64,000 nucleotides of DNA, from the NCBI RefSeq assembly GCF_000372725.1, contig NW_005198244.1, positions 1-64,000 on the forward strand, in the 5' to 3' direction. Under the pieces are notes generated by a model, which saw only the letters and a list, made by a program, of their open reading frames with translations, was not told the DNA's origin and did not search any database. This stretch comes from Emiliania huxleyi CCMP1516 (taxonomy: Eukaryota > Haptophyta > Isochrysidales > Noelaerhabdaceae). This document shows positions 9,401 through 17,489 of the stretch, piece after piece (positions within the stretch are counted from its first letter, which is position 1; each line of letters opens with the position of its first letter). The position numbers and the translations under genes are program-made.

Positions 9401-9678
9401 GCTGACCGTGCAGCATCGTCGGCGGCGACGCAGAGCAAGGCGTGGCCAGTGTCGTACGCCTTGTCGCGACACGCCTCACTGCAGTAGGCGGCGGAGCAGG
9501 CGCAGCGGACGGGCCGCTCCAGGTGCCTGCCGCAGGAGCAGCACACCGAAGCGCAGCCTGGCATCGGCGAAGCCGCGTGCGGCTCTCCGAGCCGCAGCAG
9601 GCTGTGCGACGGGCAGGCGCGTGCGGTGAAGAGGCCACGGCCGCGCGATCCGGCCGACGAGGTGTAGACGGAGCTCAT
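6462..9678 (-). CDS. MYND/SET methyltransferase-TPR-2OG-Fe(II) dioxygenase fusion
   Basis: Minus-strand exons are 9678-9319, 9265-~9139, ~9074-8695, 8628-8365, 8298-8255, 8188-8129, 8059-7913, 7712-7644, 7576-7360, 7287-7229, 7164-7132, 7060-7032, 6967-6871 and 6794-6462. From 8695 on, every junction keeps frame. The N-terminus has split-SET start GRGLFTARAC, then a MYND zinc finger (CCSCGRHLERPVRCACSAAY, CSEACRDKAYDTGHALLC). A Glu/Gly-rich insert follows, then the SET core SMLNHSCVPSCAVVF and ELTISYVDTSLPLAAR, then post-SET FVCRCEKCE, as in SMYD lysine methyltransferases. A TPR-like helical region follows (LRALEEGLYEDAVAIHRRLL, LGGALQRLHRFDEARAAWLG). The C-terminus is a prolyl-4-hydroxylase-type domain: iron ligands in LPTHQDDSHL and FPGELRHGGRAVTRGVRYII, plus GGGTSFEDLG. 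Only the junction near 9074-9138 is unresolved. The fusion could join histone or protein lysine methylation and hydroxylation (inference). Confidence 0.82.
6968..7031 (-). mobile_element. Hairpin introner-like intron
   Basis: On the gene strand the intron begins GTCCGTCCCGACGACAGAC and the following exon begins with the same 19 bases. The insert is the consensus hairpin, GTGTGAACAGCGTC then TTCACACCT, ending CTGTGAACAG. It is a GT-AG intron. Confidence 0.92.
7061..7131 (-). repeat. Intron with 22-bp downstream-exon duplication
   Basis: The intron starts GTGGGCGGCTGGTCCACGCT and the next exon starts GCGGGCGGCTGGTCCACGCT. The remaining insert is comparatively AT-rich (AATGGTTGGCACATACC and ATGTTGATATTGACAG). 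Splicing gives AKAGGWSTLRHTS. Confidence 0.88.
7165..7228 (-). mobile_element. Hairpin introner-like intron
   Basis: The intron starts GTCGTCGAGCTCTGCGAG, identical to the start of the next exon. The insert is GAGGTGTGAACAGCGTC plus TTCACACCT, ending CTGCTGTGAACAG. It is nearly identical to the insert at 6968-7031. Confidence 0.92.
7288..7359 (-). repeat. Intron with downstream-exon duplication
   Basis: GC-AG intron starting GCGGGCGCACGATC, while the next exon starts GCGGGCGCCGGATC. The insert holds a palindrome, CACTTCTTCCGAGAAGTG, and two ATGAGTCAT-like motifs. This is the junction that joins the TPR region to the 2OG dioxygenase region. Confidence 0.85.
7577..7643 (-). repeat. AT-rich spacer intron
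   Basis: GC-AG intron: GCGCTGCTGCGCCTCGGAGG at its start is repeated at the start of the next exon. Between them is an AT-rich spacer with TAATTAG and GTTAATTAAGTGTTAATG. Splicing removes one copy and keeps the TPR-region frame. Confidence 0.88.
7713..7912 (-). repeat. 200-base intron with short duplication
   Basis: GC-AG intron starting GCCGCACTGTG before exon GCGGCACTTGCC. Inside, GTAGTCAGTCATGAGCC and GTGATCAGTCACACCGC-type segments recur (the GCGGTGTGACTGATCACTA sequence appears twice on the plus strand, at about 7725 and 7819). Confidence 0.75.
8060..8128 (-). mobile_element. Hairpin introner-like intron
   Basis: GT-AG intron starting GTGCGCAGCGCGTCGCTCG; the next exon starts GTGCAGCGCGGCGTCGCTCG. 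A diverged hairpin insert (GTGAGCAGCGCCTCTTCAC) ends CCTGTGAACAG. Confidence 0.88.
8189..8254 (-). mobile_element. Hairpin introner-like intron
   Basis: GC-AG intron starting GCGAGGACTAGCGAGCTCCG; the next exon starts GCGAGGACGGCGGCGCTCCG. The insert contains GTGGACAGCGTCTCTTCAC and ends GGCCGTGAACAG. Confidence 0.9.
8299..8364 (-). mobile_element. Hairpin introner-like intron
   Basis: GC-AG intron starting GCGAGCTCGCAATCTC; the next exon starts GCGAGCTCACGATCTC. A shortened hairpin insert ends CGCTGTGAACAG. Removing it restores the SET signature ELTISYVDTSLP. Confidence 0.9.
8629..8694 (-). mobile_element. Hairpin introner-like intron
   Basis: GC-AG intron whose first ~27 bases (GCGAGGTGTTGGCTCGG...) nearly repeat the next exon (GCGAGGGCTGGCTCGG...). 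The insert is GTGTGAACGGCGTC plus TTCACACCT, ending CTGTGACCAG. Confidence 0.9.
8836..9011 (-). repeat. Glu/Gly-coding low-complexity tract
   Basis: CCCTCGCCCTCA-type 6-bp repeats encode (EG)n with EEEGEEEEGE blocks in the frame of the SET gene. The tract lies between the MYND finger and the SET core and probably forms a disordered acidic linker. Confidence 0.85.
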
Positions 9679-9850
9679 GTCAGCGGCAACGTGGCGGACG
9701 CGAATTTCTTTTTTCGTAACTGAAATCGAAGTCGCCGATTCGTGTTTCCTTTCTTTTTGTGCTTTTTGGCTTTTTGGCGCCTTCGTGCGGTGGGGGGCAC
9801 CGGCGGGCGGTCGACCGTCCTTCCTCTCTTCCCCTCTCAAGCACGTCAGG
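9679..9850. promoter_or_regulatory. Bidirectional promoter region
   Basis: A 172-bp gap separates the start codons of the divergent SET-dioxygenase gene (9678, minus) and the unknown gene (9851, plus). It contains GCGAATTTCTTTTTTCG and a second T-rich block, TTTCTTTTTGTGCTTTTTGG. Similar T-rich motifs lie just before several other start codons. No TATA box is obvious. Confidence 0.5.
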
Positions 9851-10549
9851 ATGAGCGACGAGGAAGACGCGTACCTAATCGACTTCCAGGCCGGCGACAT
9901 TGTCGACATCATGGTCCCAGGCAATCTCGGAAGCGGCGTGGTGGTCAGTACTGACGATTCTGACCCGGCGCGCGTCTTGGTGCAGCCGACGGGCGGACCC
10001 GGACAGCCAGCGCCTGTCCTGGTCGACAGGCGCCACCTGCGCGCTGGCGGTGATCAGGTGATGGTCCTTGTTGGTCGCAGCCGAGACTCTGACTGCTATC
10101 TCGCGGAGTCCGGAGGGACGATGTGCTGGAACCCCGCCCTCGCCGGCCAGACTACAAACGAGCCAAACTACGGCGTGCTGATGGTTGGGAATGGTGAGAT
10201 TCGCGTCCGGGCATCCATCAACATCCCCGTCTCGCTGACGTGCGCCAAGCCAGCCGCCTTTTCCGAAGGAGAGCCCACAGAGGAGCAGTGTAACCTCGTG
10301 TTCGATGGCGTAGAGGAGCCGATAAGCTGGACGAAGATGCAAGTGCTATCGCAGGACTACATTGACATGGGCTGCTGGCCAGGGCTGGCCAGGAACTGGC
10401 CGGAGCCGCTGACCGAGCACCTTCACTCCGCGCATGAGTCACTGCTGCACATTGCGAGGCCGGGCGACGTGCTGCTTCACGCGAACGATTACGAGGGCAA
10501 TGAGGAGTGGCTGCTGTTTCGCGACCGCCGAGTTGTGCTCGGCGAGTAG
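9851..10549 (+). CDS. Unknown protein, ~232 residues
   Basis: An uninterrupted frame from ATG 9851 (MSDEEDAYLIDFQAGDIVD) to a stop at 10547-10549. Residues 10-70 look beta-rich (AGDIVDIMVPGNLGSGVVV, RVLVQPTGG, PVLVDRRHLR), reminiscent of a small SH3- or Tudor-like barrel, but I do not recognise the family. The C-terminal half includes SWTKMQVLSQDYIDMGCW and RPGDVLLHANDYEGNEEWLL. No signal peptide or membrane segment is seen. It shares a short divergent promoter with the SET-dioxygenase gene, so co-expression is possible. A SHOCT-like segment lies just downstream in another frame and may be a spliced C-terminus. Confidence 0.65.
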   Translation: MSDEEDAYLIDFQAGDIVDIMVPGNLGSGVVVSTDDSDPARVLVQPTGGPGQPAPVLVDRRHLRAGGDQVMVLVGRSRDSDCYLAESGGTMCWNPALAGQTTNEPNYGVLMVGNGEIRVRASINIPVSLTCAKPAAFSEGEPTEEQCNLVFDGVEEPISWTKMQVLSQDYIDMGCWPGLARNWPEPLTEHLHSAHESLLHIARPGDVLLHANDYEGNEEWLLFRDRRVVLGE

Positions 10550-10748
10550 GACGCGATCGAAGTCGACGAGCCGAGCGGCGAGGCGGGCGGCAGCGAGGCA
10601 GGCCCGGGGGGCGCGGCCGGCGCAGCGGCCTCGCGTGGAGCGGAGCGTGCGCCAGCGGCTGGTGGAGCTCAAGGCCCTCCGCGAGATTGGGCTCGCCTCG
10701 GAGGCCAACGTGGAGGCGAGGCAGCGCGAGATCCTCGACGATGTGTGA
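10550..10748 (+). other. SHOCT-like C-terminal segment, gene link uncertain
   Basis: A frame ending at 10748 encodes RLVELKALREIGLASEANVE followed by ARQREILDDV and a stop. This resembles the short SHOCT helix pair that often closes oligomerising proteins. It could be a spliced last exon of the upstream gene or a chance frame; no clear splice pair was found. Confidence 0.35.
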
Positions 10749-11065
10749 CGCGGGCGGGCGACCTTGATAGGGACGGCAAGAGCGCTTCCCGCGCGAGAGG
10801 GAGTGAGTTCGCCTAAACCGATTGCCTGCTGCGTCCTTGAGGGATCATTTTTTCTTTTGAAAAGCTCTTAGAGTACTCGAGTGCCGAGTATGAGGAGGAG
10901 CGTGTGGCGCACAGCGTCTGGCTCTGGGCGGGGACGACGCACGGCGGCGACCACTTGGAAAAAGTTAATACAATTTTGACAGCGTCCCAGGGATTCCTCT
11001 CTCGTATAGGACAGATTGCACCCGGCGGCACGACGGCGCGCCGCGCGTGATTTCTTTTCCTTGCG

Positions 11066-12495
11066 ATGTCCAACCGCCGCGCCGCCGCTCGCGCCGCCTC
11101 GCCTCCGCCTCCACCGCCGCGCCCTCGCCAAGCACGCCGCCGCCCACCCGCCTCCTCGACCTCCCCACGGCGCTCCTCGAGCACGTCCTCTCTCGCTGCG
11201 ACAGTCCCGCCGACATCGCTCGCGCCGCGGCCGTCTCGCTGCTCTTCCACGCCGCGCTCGCGGCGGAGGGCATCCGCTTGTGGGCGCAAGAGCGCGGCTT
11301 CGAGCTGCCCGCGCAGCCAGCGGGCGAGTGCTGCGCCGTGCGGTGGCTGTGCTATTCTGCGCTGCTGCGCGAGTCCAACCCGCCGGCGAGGGCGGCGACA
11401 GGCGAACGCCACAGCATCTTCATCGACGGCGAGGGGCGGCTCTCGTCGTGCGGCAATGCGCCGTCGTACCGTCCAGGACTGCTCGGGCACGGCGAGGGCG
11501 TGACGCGGCTCCAAACGCCGACCCGCCTCCCCTCCCCGCTGGGCGGTGAGCGCGCTGTGAGCGTGTCGGCTGGAGACGCGCACAGCCTCGCCCTCGCCGC
11601 CGACGGCAGTGTCTGGAGCTGGGGCACTGGAGCCTTTGGCCGGTTGGGCCACGGCGACGGGCAGACCCAGCTGCTGCCCAAGAAGGTCGAGGCCTTCGCT
11701 GACCAGCGCGTCGTCGCTGTGTCGGCAGGAGAGTACCACAACCTCGCCATCACCGCCAACGGCTCTGTCTGGAGCTGGGGCTTTGGAGCCTGTGGCCGGC
11801 TGGGCCACGGCGACGAGGAGAGCGAGCTGCTGCCGAAGAAGATCGAGGCCTTTGCTGGCCAGCGCGTCCTCGCCGTGTCGGCTGGAGGAGCGCACAACCT
11901 CGCCCTCACTGCTGACGGCGCTGTCTGGAGCTGGGGCGATGGAGGCTTTGGCCAGCTGGGCCACGGCGACGAGCAGCAGCAGCTGCTGCCGAAGAAGGTG
12001 GAGGCGTTGGCTGGCCAGCGCGTCCTCGCCGTATCGGCTGGAGTAATCCACAGCCTCGCCCTCACTGCTGACGGCGCCGTCTGGAGCTGGGGCTGGGGAG
12101 GCCTTGGCCAGCTGGGCCACGGCAATCGGCAGGACCAACTGCTGCCGAAGAAGATCGAGGCCTTTGCTGGCCAGCGCGTCGTCGCTGTGTCGGCTGGAGA
12201 TGACCACAGCCTCGCCCTCACCGCCGACGGCGCCGTCTGGAGCTGGGGCAATGGAGGCGACGGCAAGTTGGGCCACGGCGACGAGCAGACCCAGCTGCTA
12301 CCCAAGAAGGTCGAGGCCTTTGCTGGCCAGCGCGTCGTCGCTGTGTCGGCGGGATTCACCCACAGCATCGCCCTCACCGCTGACGGCGCAGTCTTTACCT
12401 GGGGCAAGGGCGAGCGGGGCTGCCTAGGCCACGGAGAGGACCTGTCGAACCAGCTGCTGCCGAAGAAGGACGAGGCGTGGGCGCCAAAGCAGTGA
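11066..12495 (+). CDS. F-box/RCC1-repeat protein
   Basis: The long frame starts at a GTG (11047). The nearest ATG is 11066, in a different frame (MSNRRAAARAASPP), so the N-terminus needs a frame change or has a sequence error. An F-box-like region, LLDLPTALLEHVLSRCDSPA with ADIARAAAVSLLFHAAL, precedes seven RCC1 blades. The blades have the pattern AVSAGDAHSLALAADGSVWS, WGTGAFGRLGHGD and QLLPKKVEAFAGQR. RCC1-type seven-blade propellers bind proteins or chromatin; with an F-box this suggests a substrate adaptor for ubiquitination (inference). The blades are about 51 residues long and near-identical at DNA level, so unequal exchange is likely. The stop is at 12493-12495. No introns are evident in the propeller. 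ATTTCTTTTCC lies just before ATG 11066, as seen before other starts. Confidence 0.8.
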
Positions 12496-12735
12496 GGCAT
12501 CGCCATGGGCGGGATTGGGGATAGACGGGTGTCATGGTTGCGTCGCGCGTGAGGGCAGACAGAAGACGGTCACCCGCAAGCAGCAGGTCATCGGCCGATT
12601 GCGAACGCGACGGATGCGCCTCGCCCTCTCGGACTTCACAACTGCGTGATCTGTCGCACGAGAGACGTCAAAGTCGAGACACGGCATAGCCCTAGCGGCC
12701 CGGGGTCGTCACGCGGGAATTTCTTTTTTGGCGAC

Positions 12736-14514
12736 ATGTCAGTCCTCTTGCTACCTCTGCTGCCACACTGCGGCCCGCGCGCGCTGCAAGCGCGCGGCTG
12801 TTCGCCCCGCACGAGCCCGCCGCGCAGTGTCGTCTTCGTCGCCGATCTCGAACCAGCCTTTGCGCAGCCCGGCTCTGGCGAGGCGGTCCGGTCTGTGCGG
12901 CTCGGCCTGGCTGAGGAGAGCGATCTGTCCGCGGCGATCGATGTGCTGATGGACGGCTTCTACAAGGACGCGCTCACCCTTGCCGCCGCCGAGTTCTCTG
13001 ACGAGGATGACGGCGCTGCTCGAGCAGTCCGTGCCGTCCCTTGCCTGACGCTCTCCGGCGGCTTCTTCTAGGAGATGGAGCTGCTCCGCCCTCCGCTCAC
13101 ACGGGTCAACGGAGGCCTCAAGGCCTTCACGCGGCTGCTGCTGCGGCTGCAGGCGCAGGCGCGGTGCGGCGGGCGGCTGAAGGCGCCGAGCGCAGACTCG
13201 CCTCCGCCGCAGGGCTTCCGCGCGTGCGCTGGAGGCGGTGGCGAGCCGTGAGAGCCTCACTCCTGCGCCCCTTGGCGCAGGCTCGCTGATGCTCTGTGCG
13301 GTCGAGGGCGGTTCCGTGGTCGGCGTGGTCGAGGTGTCCATCGAGCCGAGGGATGGCAGGGTGAGGCTGCCTCTGGCACAGCTCACAGACACCCTCTGAG
13401 AGTGATGAACAATTAATTAATCAACAGCTCACAGACACCCTCTGAGAGTGATGACCAATTAATTAATCAACAGCTCACAGACACCCTCTGAGAGTGATGA
13501 ACAATTAATTAATCAACAGCTCACAGGCACCCTCCGAGGCACCTCCGAGGCACCTCCGAGGCACCTCCGAGGCACCTCCGAGGCACCTCCGAGGCAGAGA
13601 CTCTCGTAGATTGGTAGCTTCGGCCTGTGAGGCCTCCGCCTCCATGAGTCAGCTAGTCGTGCGTTGCTCTCGCCAGGTGCCCGGCGATGTGAGGCCTCTC
13701 CACCCGCCTTGGGCGCGTGGGTGGGCGGGGCGGGGACGTGTCGGTCGCTGCTTCACGACTGACGACGGAGTCGGCCTCCACTACTAGGCGCCGAGGGAGC
13801 GGGTGGCGTATGTGTCCAACTTGGCCGTCGTGTCGGCACTGCGCGGCGAGATGTAGCCGAGATTGCAATCTCGCGCCGCGGCGCACATCTTCACAGCTCG
13901 AGCTGTGAACAGGCAAGGGGCTCGGCCGGCGGCTGCTGCGGGCGGCGGAGGGGCTGGCGGCGCGCTGGGGCCACGGGGAGGTGTACTTGCATGCGTCTGC
14001 CGACCAGCCGAAGCTGCTCCGCTTCTACGCCGACCAGGAGCCATCTCGGGCCACACCCCGGCGACACCTCGGCGGCATCTCGGCGACACTTCGGCGACAC
14101 TTCGGCGGCATCTCGGCGGCATCTCGGCGGCATCTCGGCGACACTTCGGCGGCATCTCGGCGACACTTCGGCGGCATCTCGGCGGCATCTCGGCGGCATC
14201 TCGGCGGCATCTCGGCGGCATCTCGGCGACACTTCGGCGGCATCTCGGCGACACTTCGGCGGCATCTCGGCGGCATCTCGGCGGCATCTCGGCGGGATCT
14301 CGGCGGCATCTCGGCGGCACCTGACTGCTGAGTACTCCTCCTCCGCCGGCAGGACTACGCGCCTCTGCCCGAGTTCGACGCGCCACAGTGGGTCCTCGCG
14401 CTGTCAGGGCGCGAGCAGACGCGCTACCACTGCCGGCCGCTCGACAGCAGGGACGTGGAGTCGCTGGCGGCGGCGGCGGACGCGATGCGGCGGACAGGCC
14501 AGCGAAGAGCTTGA
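12736..14514 (+). CDS. GNAT-family N-acetyltransferase
   Basis: ATG 12736 is preceded by the T-rich motif AATTTCTTTTTTGG. The first exon has a leader-like MSVLLLPLLPHCGPRALQAR, then VRLGLAEESDLSAAIDVLMD with GFYKDAL, typical of GNAT starts. Later exons supply LMLCAVEGGSVVGVVEVSIE, then ERVAYVSNLAVVSALRG spliced at 13846/13913 to KGLGRRLLRAAEGLAARWGH (the acetyl-CoA-binding R/Q-x-x-G-x-G/A loop, here RGKGLG). GEVYLHASADQPKLLRFYAD follows, and a last exon DYAPLPEFDAPQWVLALSG ends at 14514. Exon limits around 13040-13250 and 13390-13790 are unresolved. The substrate is unknown; the leader suggests plastid or mitochondrial targeting (inference). Introns hold a 46-bp triplication, a hairpin introner and a long minisatellite. 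Confidence 0.72.
13379..13516 (+). repeat. Three tandem copies of a 46-bp exon-plus-AT-spacer unit
   Basis: The unit CAGCTCACAGACACCCTCTG plus AGAGTGATGAACAATTAATT plus AATCAA occurs three times, with a fourth diverged start at 13517. The first ~20 bases continue the coding sequence of the GNAT gene (PLAQLTDTL). The unit therefore looks like an amplified exon duplicate plus AT-rich spacer. Confidence 0.93.
13530..13592 (+). repeat. CACCTCCGAGG 11-bp tandem repeat
   Basis: Six or so copies of GGCACCTCCGA lie within the presumed GNAT-gene intron, directly after the 46-bp repeat array. Confidence 0.9.
13846..13912 (+). mobile_element. Hairpin introner-like intron
   Basis: GC-AG intron (GCGAGATGTAGCC...GAGCTGTGAACAG) before an exon starting GCAAGGGGCTCGG. 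It keeps only the terminal CTTCACAGCTCGAGCTGTGAACAG-like inverted part of the family. Splicing restores the acetyl-CoA loop RGKGLGRRLL. Confidence 0.85.
14041..14325 (+). repeat. CGGCGGCATCT/CGGCGACACTT minisatellite
   Basis: About 25 units of 11-12 bp (TCTCGGCGGCA and TTCGGCGACAC) fill the last intron of the GNAT gene. All six frames stay open across much of it, which produces spurious Arg/Ser-rich frames. Confidence 0.95.
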
Positions 14515-14921
14515 CCAAGCGCAGCGAGGGAGAGGAGGTCGACCACCCCGCCGTCCCAGCACAAACGGGAGGGAGGAGGGGGCGCGCGGACCAGCTGACG
14601 CGGCGAGGCGTGTCCGTGACCCGTGTGGCGCGCTCTCTGTGTGTGAAGGCTGGAGCCCCACAGAGTCAGACCGTGCGTGGCGGGGCGGTGGGTGGGCCTT
14701 TTCCTTTTTTAAGCCTTTTCTTCATTGGGGAGTTTTAAACGCTAAACGGCGCCCCAACATCGATGTCTCGAGCGAGTGACACTCGTCTGACACGCCCGCT
14801 CCCTCCTCCCCTCTTCCTCAGATCCCCGTGTTGGCGGCGGTGGTGCTCAGAGGACAGAGCCATAGTTGCGTAGAACCGTAGAGCCGCATGCGAGATGCGA
14901 GTAGGACAGCGTGAGCGTGCC

Positions 14922-16304
14922 TCACAGCGGCGAGGCCTCCCTTGCAGCCTCGATGGCCCAAGCCGCGGCACCGCCGACAGCCTTGCTCGGCCCGCGCGCG
15001 AGCGTGTGCAGCCCGCCCCACGCCGCCCCCATCAAAGGGTCGGGCAGCGGCGCCTACCCACGTGAGCAGGGCGCCGTCGGACCGGCCAAGACAATCCTCC
15101 TCGAGAGGTGATGCTTACTAAGGAAGAGACCGCCGGAGAGAGAAGTGGGCAGGCTGGGTCTGCTCTAGGGGGGAGCGGCGCCTCCTCCGTCGTCGCGAGG
15201 CTCTCCAGCAGCGCCGCGCCTGAGAGGTGAGGGAGCGAGCCCACTCCTCTCTCTCTCTCTCTGTCTCTCGAGGTCTCGAGGTGGATATCAGCCGAGGCGA
15301 GGCCAGCTCACCGAGGCGAGGCCAGCTCGCCCAGGGTCCCCCGACAGCGGCGCGTCCAAGGCCAAGCTCATCTCGGGTCATCTCGGGCCATCTCGGGCCA
15401 TCGCGGGTGATCTCGGCGCATCTCGGCTCATCTCGGGCGATCTCGGCGCGTCTCGCGCCGAGCAGAGAGAAGACGAGTGCGGCGAGGACGAGGCCAGGCC
15501 CGCCGCCTACGCGCAATCTCGGGTCATCTCGGGTGATCTCGGGTGATCTCGAGGACGAGGCCAGGGCCCGCCGCCTTGGGTAGTCGACCCCAGCTGCTGC
15601 CCCAGCTGCTGCCCCAGCTGCTGCTGCTGCTGCTGCTGCTGCTCGAGGAGGCCGCTGCAGCCCGCCGGGTGGAACGGCGTGCAAGCGGTGAGGCCGGTGC
15701 GCTGGAGGCCGGCGAAGAGCGCGCCGCCCGCGTACCCGCCCAGCCCCGCGCCGAGCAGCCGCCCTCCGAGGCGAGTGGACGAGGCCTCCGCCGCCGCGAG
15801 GCGAGGCGCCGACGGCGGCGCAATGGTCCTCACGGGCGACGGCGAAGGCAGCGGCGGCGAAGGAGGCGGCGCGGGCAGCGGCACGTTGCGAGGTGGTGCT
15901 GTGGCGAGTGGCGGCGCCTGCAGCTCCGCCGCTGGCGGCGTCGGCGTGGCTGGCTGCCGCGAGGTGGGCTGCGGATCGCTCGGCGGCGGCGCGGTCGGAG
16001 GCGACTGCTGGCGCGTCGGGAGCCGCGGCGTGGCGACAGGCTGCGGAGTGGCGGGGACTTGGATCTGGAAGGCGTCTCCCGCCCGCATCTCTGGCGGGAT
16101 AAGAACTTGCATGAGGCCCGCCGGCGTCTGGACCTGCAGCGGCATACCGCCAGACATGCCGTCAGGCACCTCCACCGACATGAGCATCGCCTCCGTATTC
16201 CGTGAGGGATCGGACGCGTCGCACAAGGGCAGGCGTGCGCGGCTGGCAGCGAGCGGTCGGGCGATTCGGGGCGAGAGGGCCAGGAAGAGCACTTGGAGCA
16301 ACAT
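14922..16304 (-). CDS. Secreted/anchored Pro-Gln-rich protein with VPxG repeat pair
   Basis: Exons 16304-15575, 15506-15459, 15219-15182 and 15053-14922 total 948 nt in frame (315 residues). The protein opens with a signal-like MLLQVLFLALSPRIARPLAA. A two-strand repeat follows, SVEVPDGMSGGMPLQVQTPA then LMQVLIPPEMRAGDAFQIQV. Next come a long Pro/Ala-rich linker, a Gly-rich hydrophobic stretch (GGRLLGAGLGGYAGGALFAG) and a polyQ/LGQQ tract. Exon 2 adds a hydrophobic segment, GPGLVLAALVFSLLG, that could span a membrane, and the C-terminus is GLHTLARGPSKAVGGAAAWA. I do not recognise a catalytic domain. Each intron is GC-AG with its first bases copied from the next exon (for example GCGGCGGGCC, GCGCCGCT), which supports the model. 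Confidence 0.7.
15365..15555. repeat. CATCTCGGGC-type minisatellite
   Basis: Degenerate 10-bp units (TCATCTCGGG, CGATCTCGGC) occupy introns 1 and 2 of the Pro/Gln-rich gene on both sides of its 48-nt exon. Confidence 0.9.
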
Positions 16305-16599
16305 ATATGTAGTGCTCGCACTCCTCGCTTATGGAGGAATGTGAGGGGCGGCGCTCGGCAACCGGCGCTGCGCGGAGTGGGGGCCGCTTGCACTCACCGC
16401 GGGCCGATTGCGGGCTGGCGCGGGAGATGTGCCTTGGGGTGTGAACGGATGTCGGCGCTGGCGCGCCGGGACCGACCCGTCCGGCGGCCCTGGGGGGGAT
16501 GCCTCTGAGCGCGCGACCTTTGACACCCGGCCGCCGCTCAGCTCGCGTCCCACGAATTCCATCGCGCCTCTTCACGACCAGTACGCTGAGAGAGATTTT

Positions 16600-17486
16600 T
16601 ATTTACCAATACCAAACAACTCTACACTCAAACGTCATTTGGGGCCTGGAGCCCTGTTCACGCGCGCGAGAGACGTGCAGACAGGGTTGCCAGGTGAGAG
16701 CGAATGGCGCGGTTCACGCCTCGCACAACAGAGAGAGAGATGCGCTCTGCATGGTGGGTGGGACATAAAAGAGAGCGAGTACTTGGGCGAGTAGGCCGTG
16801 CGGTCAACGCTCCGCGCGCGACTTTGCGCGCGAGGCGGCGCAGCTTGAGAACGGCGGTGGGCGAGAAGCCGCCGCCGAACGTCTCGTGGAGCAGCAGGTT
16901 GAAGTTGTTGCGCTTGACAAATCGCGTCGTGGTAGAAACCGCGATGCGCCTTGACGTAGCCGTGGCCGGTCTTGTGGGAGAAGGGTTGGCCGGGCTGCCC
17001 GCGCGCCTTGCAGCCCATGTTTAGGCGGCGGGCCTTCTCTTCGGTGTTGCCAAAGGCGTAGGAGTGGCCACAACGGAGGCGGGCGTGCCGCCACTCGAGG
17101 CGTTGCCAACGCCCGGCGAGGAGGTCTTGAGGAGGGGCGTCCAGAGCTTGATTTCATTCACTTCATCGCACCCCCCCCGGTCCCGCATGGGGTTCTGCGA
17201 GGTCAGTCTTGTACCCCTCGTTGTACTGCCGGGTGACCTCTGGTTTCTCCTTGTCGCCGTGCACGACCGGCGCGTTGGCCGGGGCGCGCATCGCGTCCGC
17301 CCAGGCGGCGAGGACGCCGTCGTGGGGCCGCCGGTGGTGGGCCTTGTTGTAAAGGTAGTCGCCGAAGAAATGTTGTTTGTACGCTGTGGAATCGTTTGCT
17401 CCAGAACTATTAAGAAAACAAAATACGCGAAACCCCCACCCCCCCCATTCTCCTACGTATCCAGCCCTCTTGTGGCTTCGACGCAC
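16600..17486 (-). mobile_element. Relic of RT-associated protein family, copy A
   Basis: The segment 16600-17110 matches 57890-58400 in inverted orientation. On the minus strand it encodes GCKARGQPGQPFSHKTGHGY and AHRGFYHDAI, then a region with HETFGGGFSPTAVLKLRRLA and AERISLSVVRGVNHAI in other frames. An adjoining frame (17163-17486) has HGDKEKPEVTRQYNEGYKTD. The order GNTE...GYV..HRGFYHDA...HETFGG parallels the protein at 24890-25650 (GNTE...GYVAYKKADYAHAL...FETFGG). The copy looks degraded. Confidence 0.55.
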
Positions 17487-17489
17487 ACG

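Noticed and set aside
11352-12506. 384-codon minus-strand frame over the RCC1 gene
   Set aside because: Antisense shadow of the RCC1 repeats; repeated Ser/Trp/Pro pattern only.
12970-13072. GA-AG introns (as in dinoflagellates) in the GNAT gene
   Set aside because: At ~12998 and ~14039 a GA donor would fit the frame, but GC alternatives nearby also fit, so no claim of GA donors is made.
13379-13516. CRISPR-like direct repeats
   Set aside because: The repeats are contiguous, have no variable spacers and lie in a eukaryotic gene intron.
13863-14331. Long Arg/Ser-rich and Pro/Arg-rich frames over 14041-14325
   Set aside because: All frames stay open because of the 11-12 bp minisatellite; the region is an intron of the GNAT gene.
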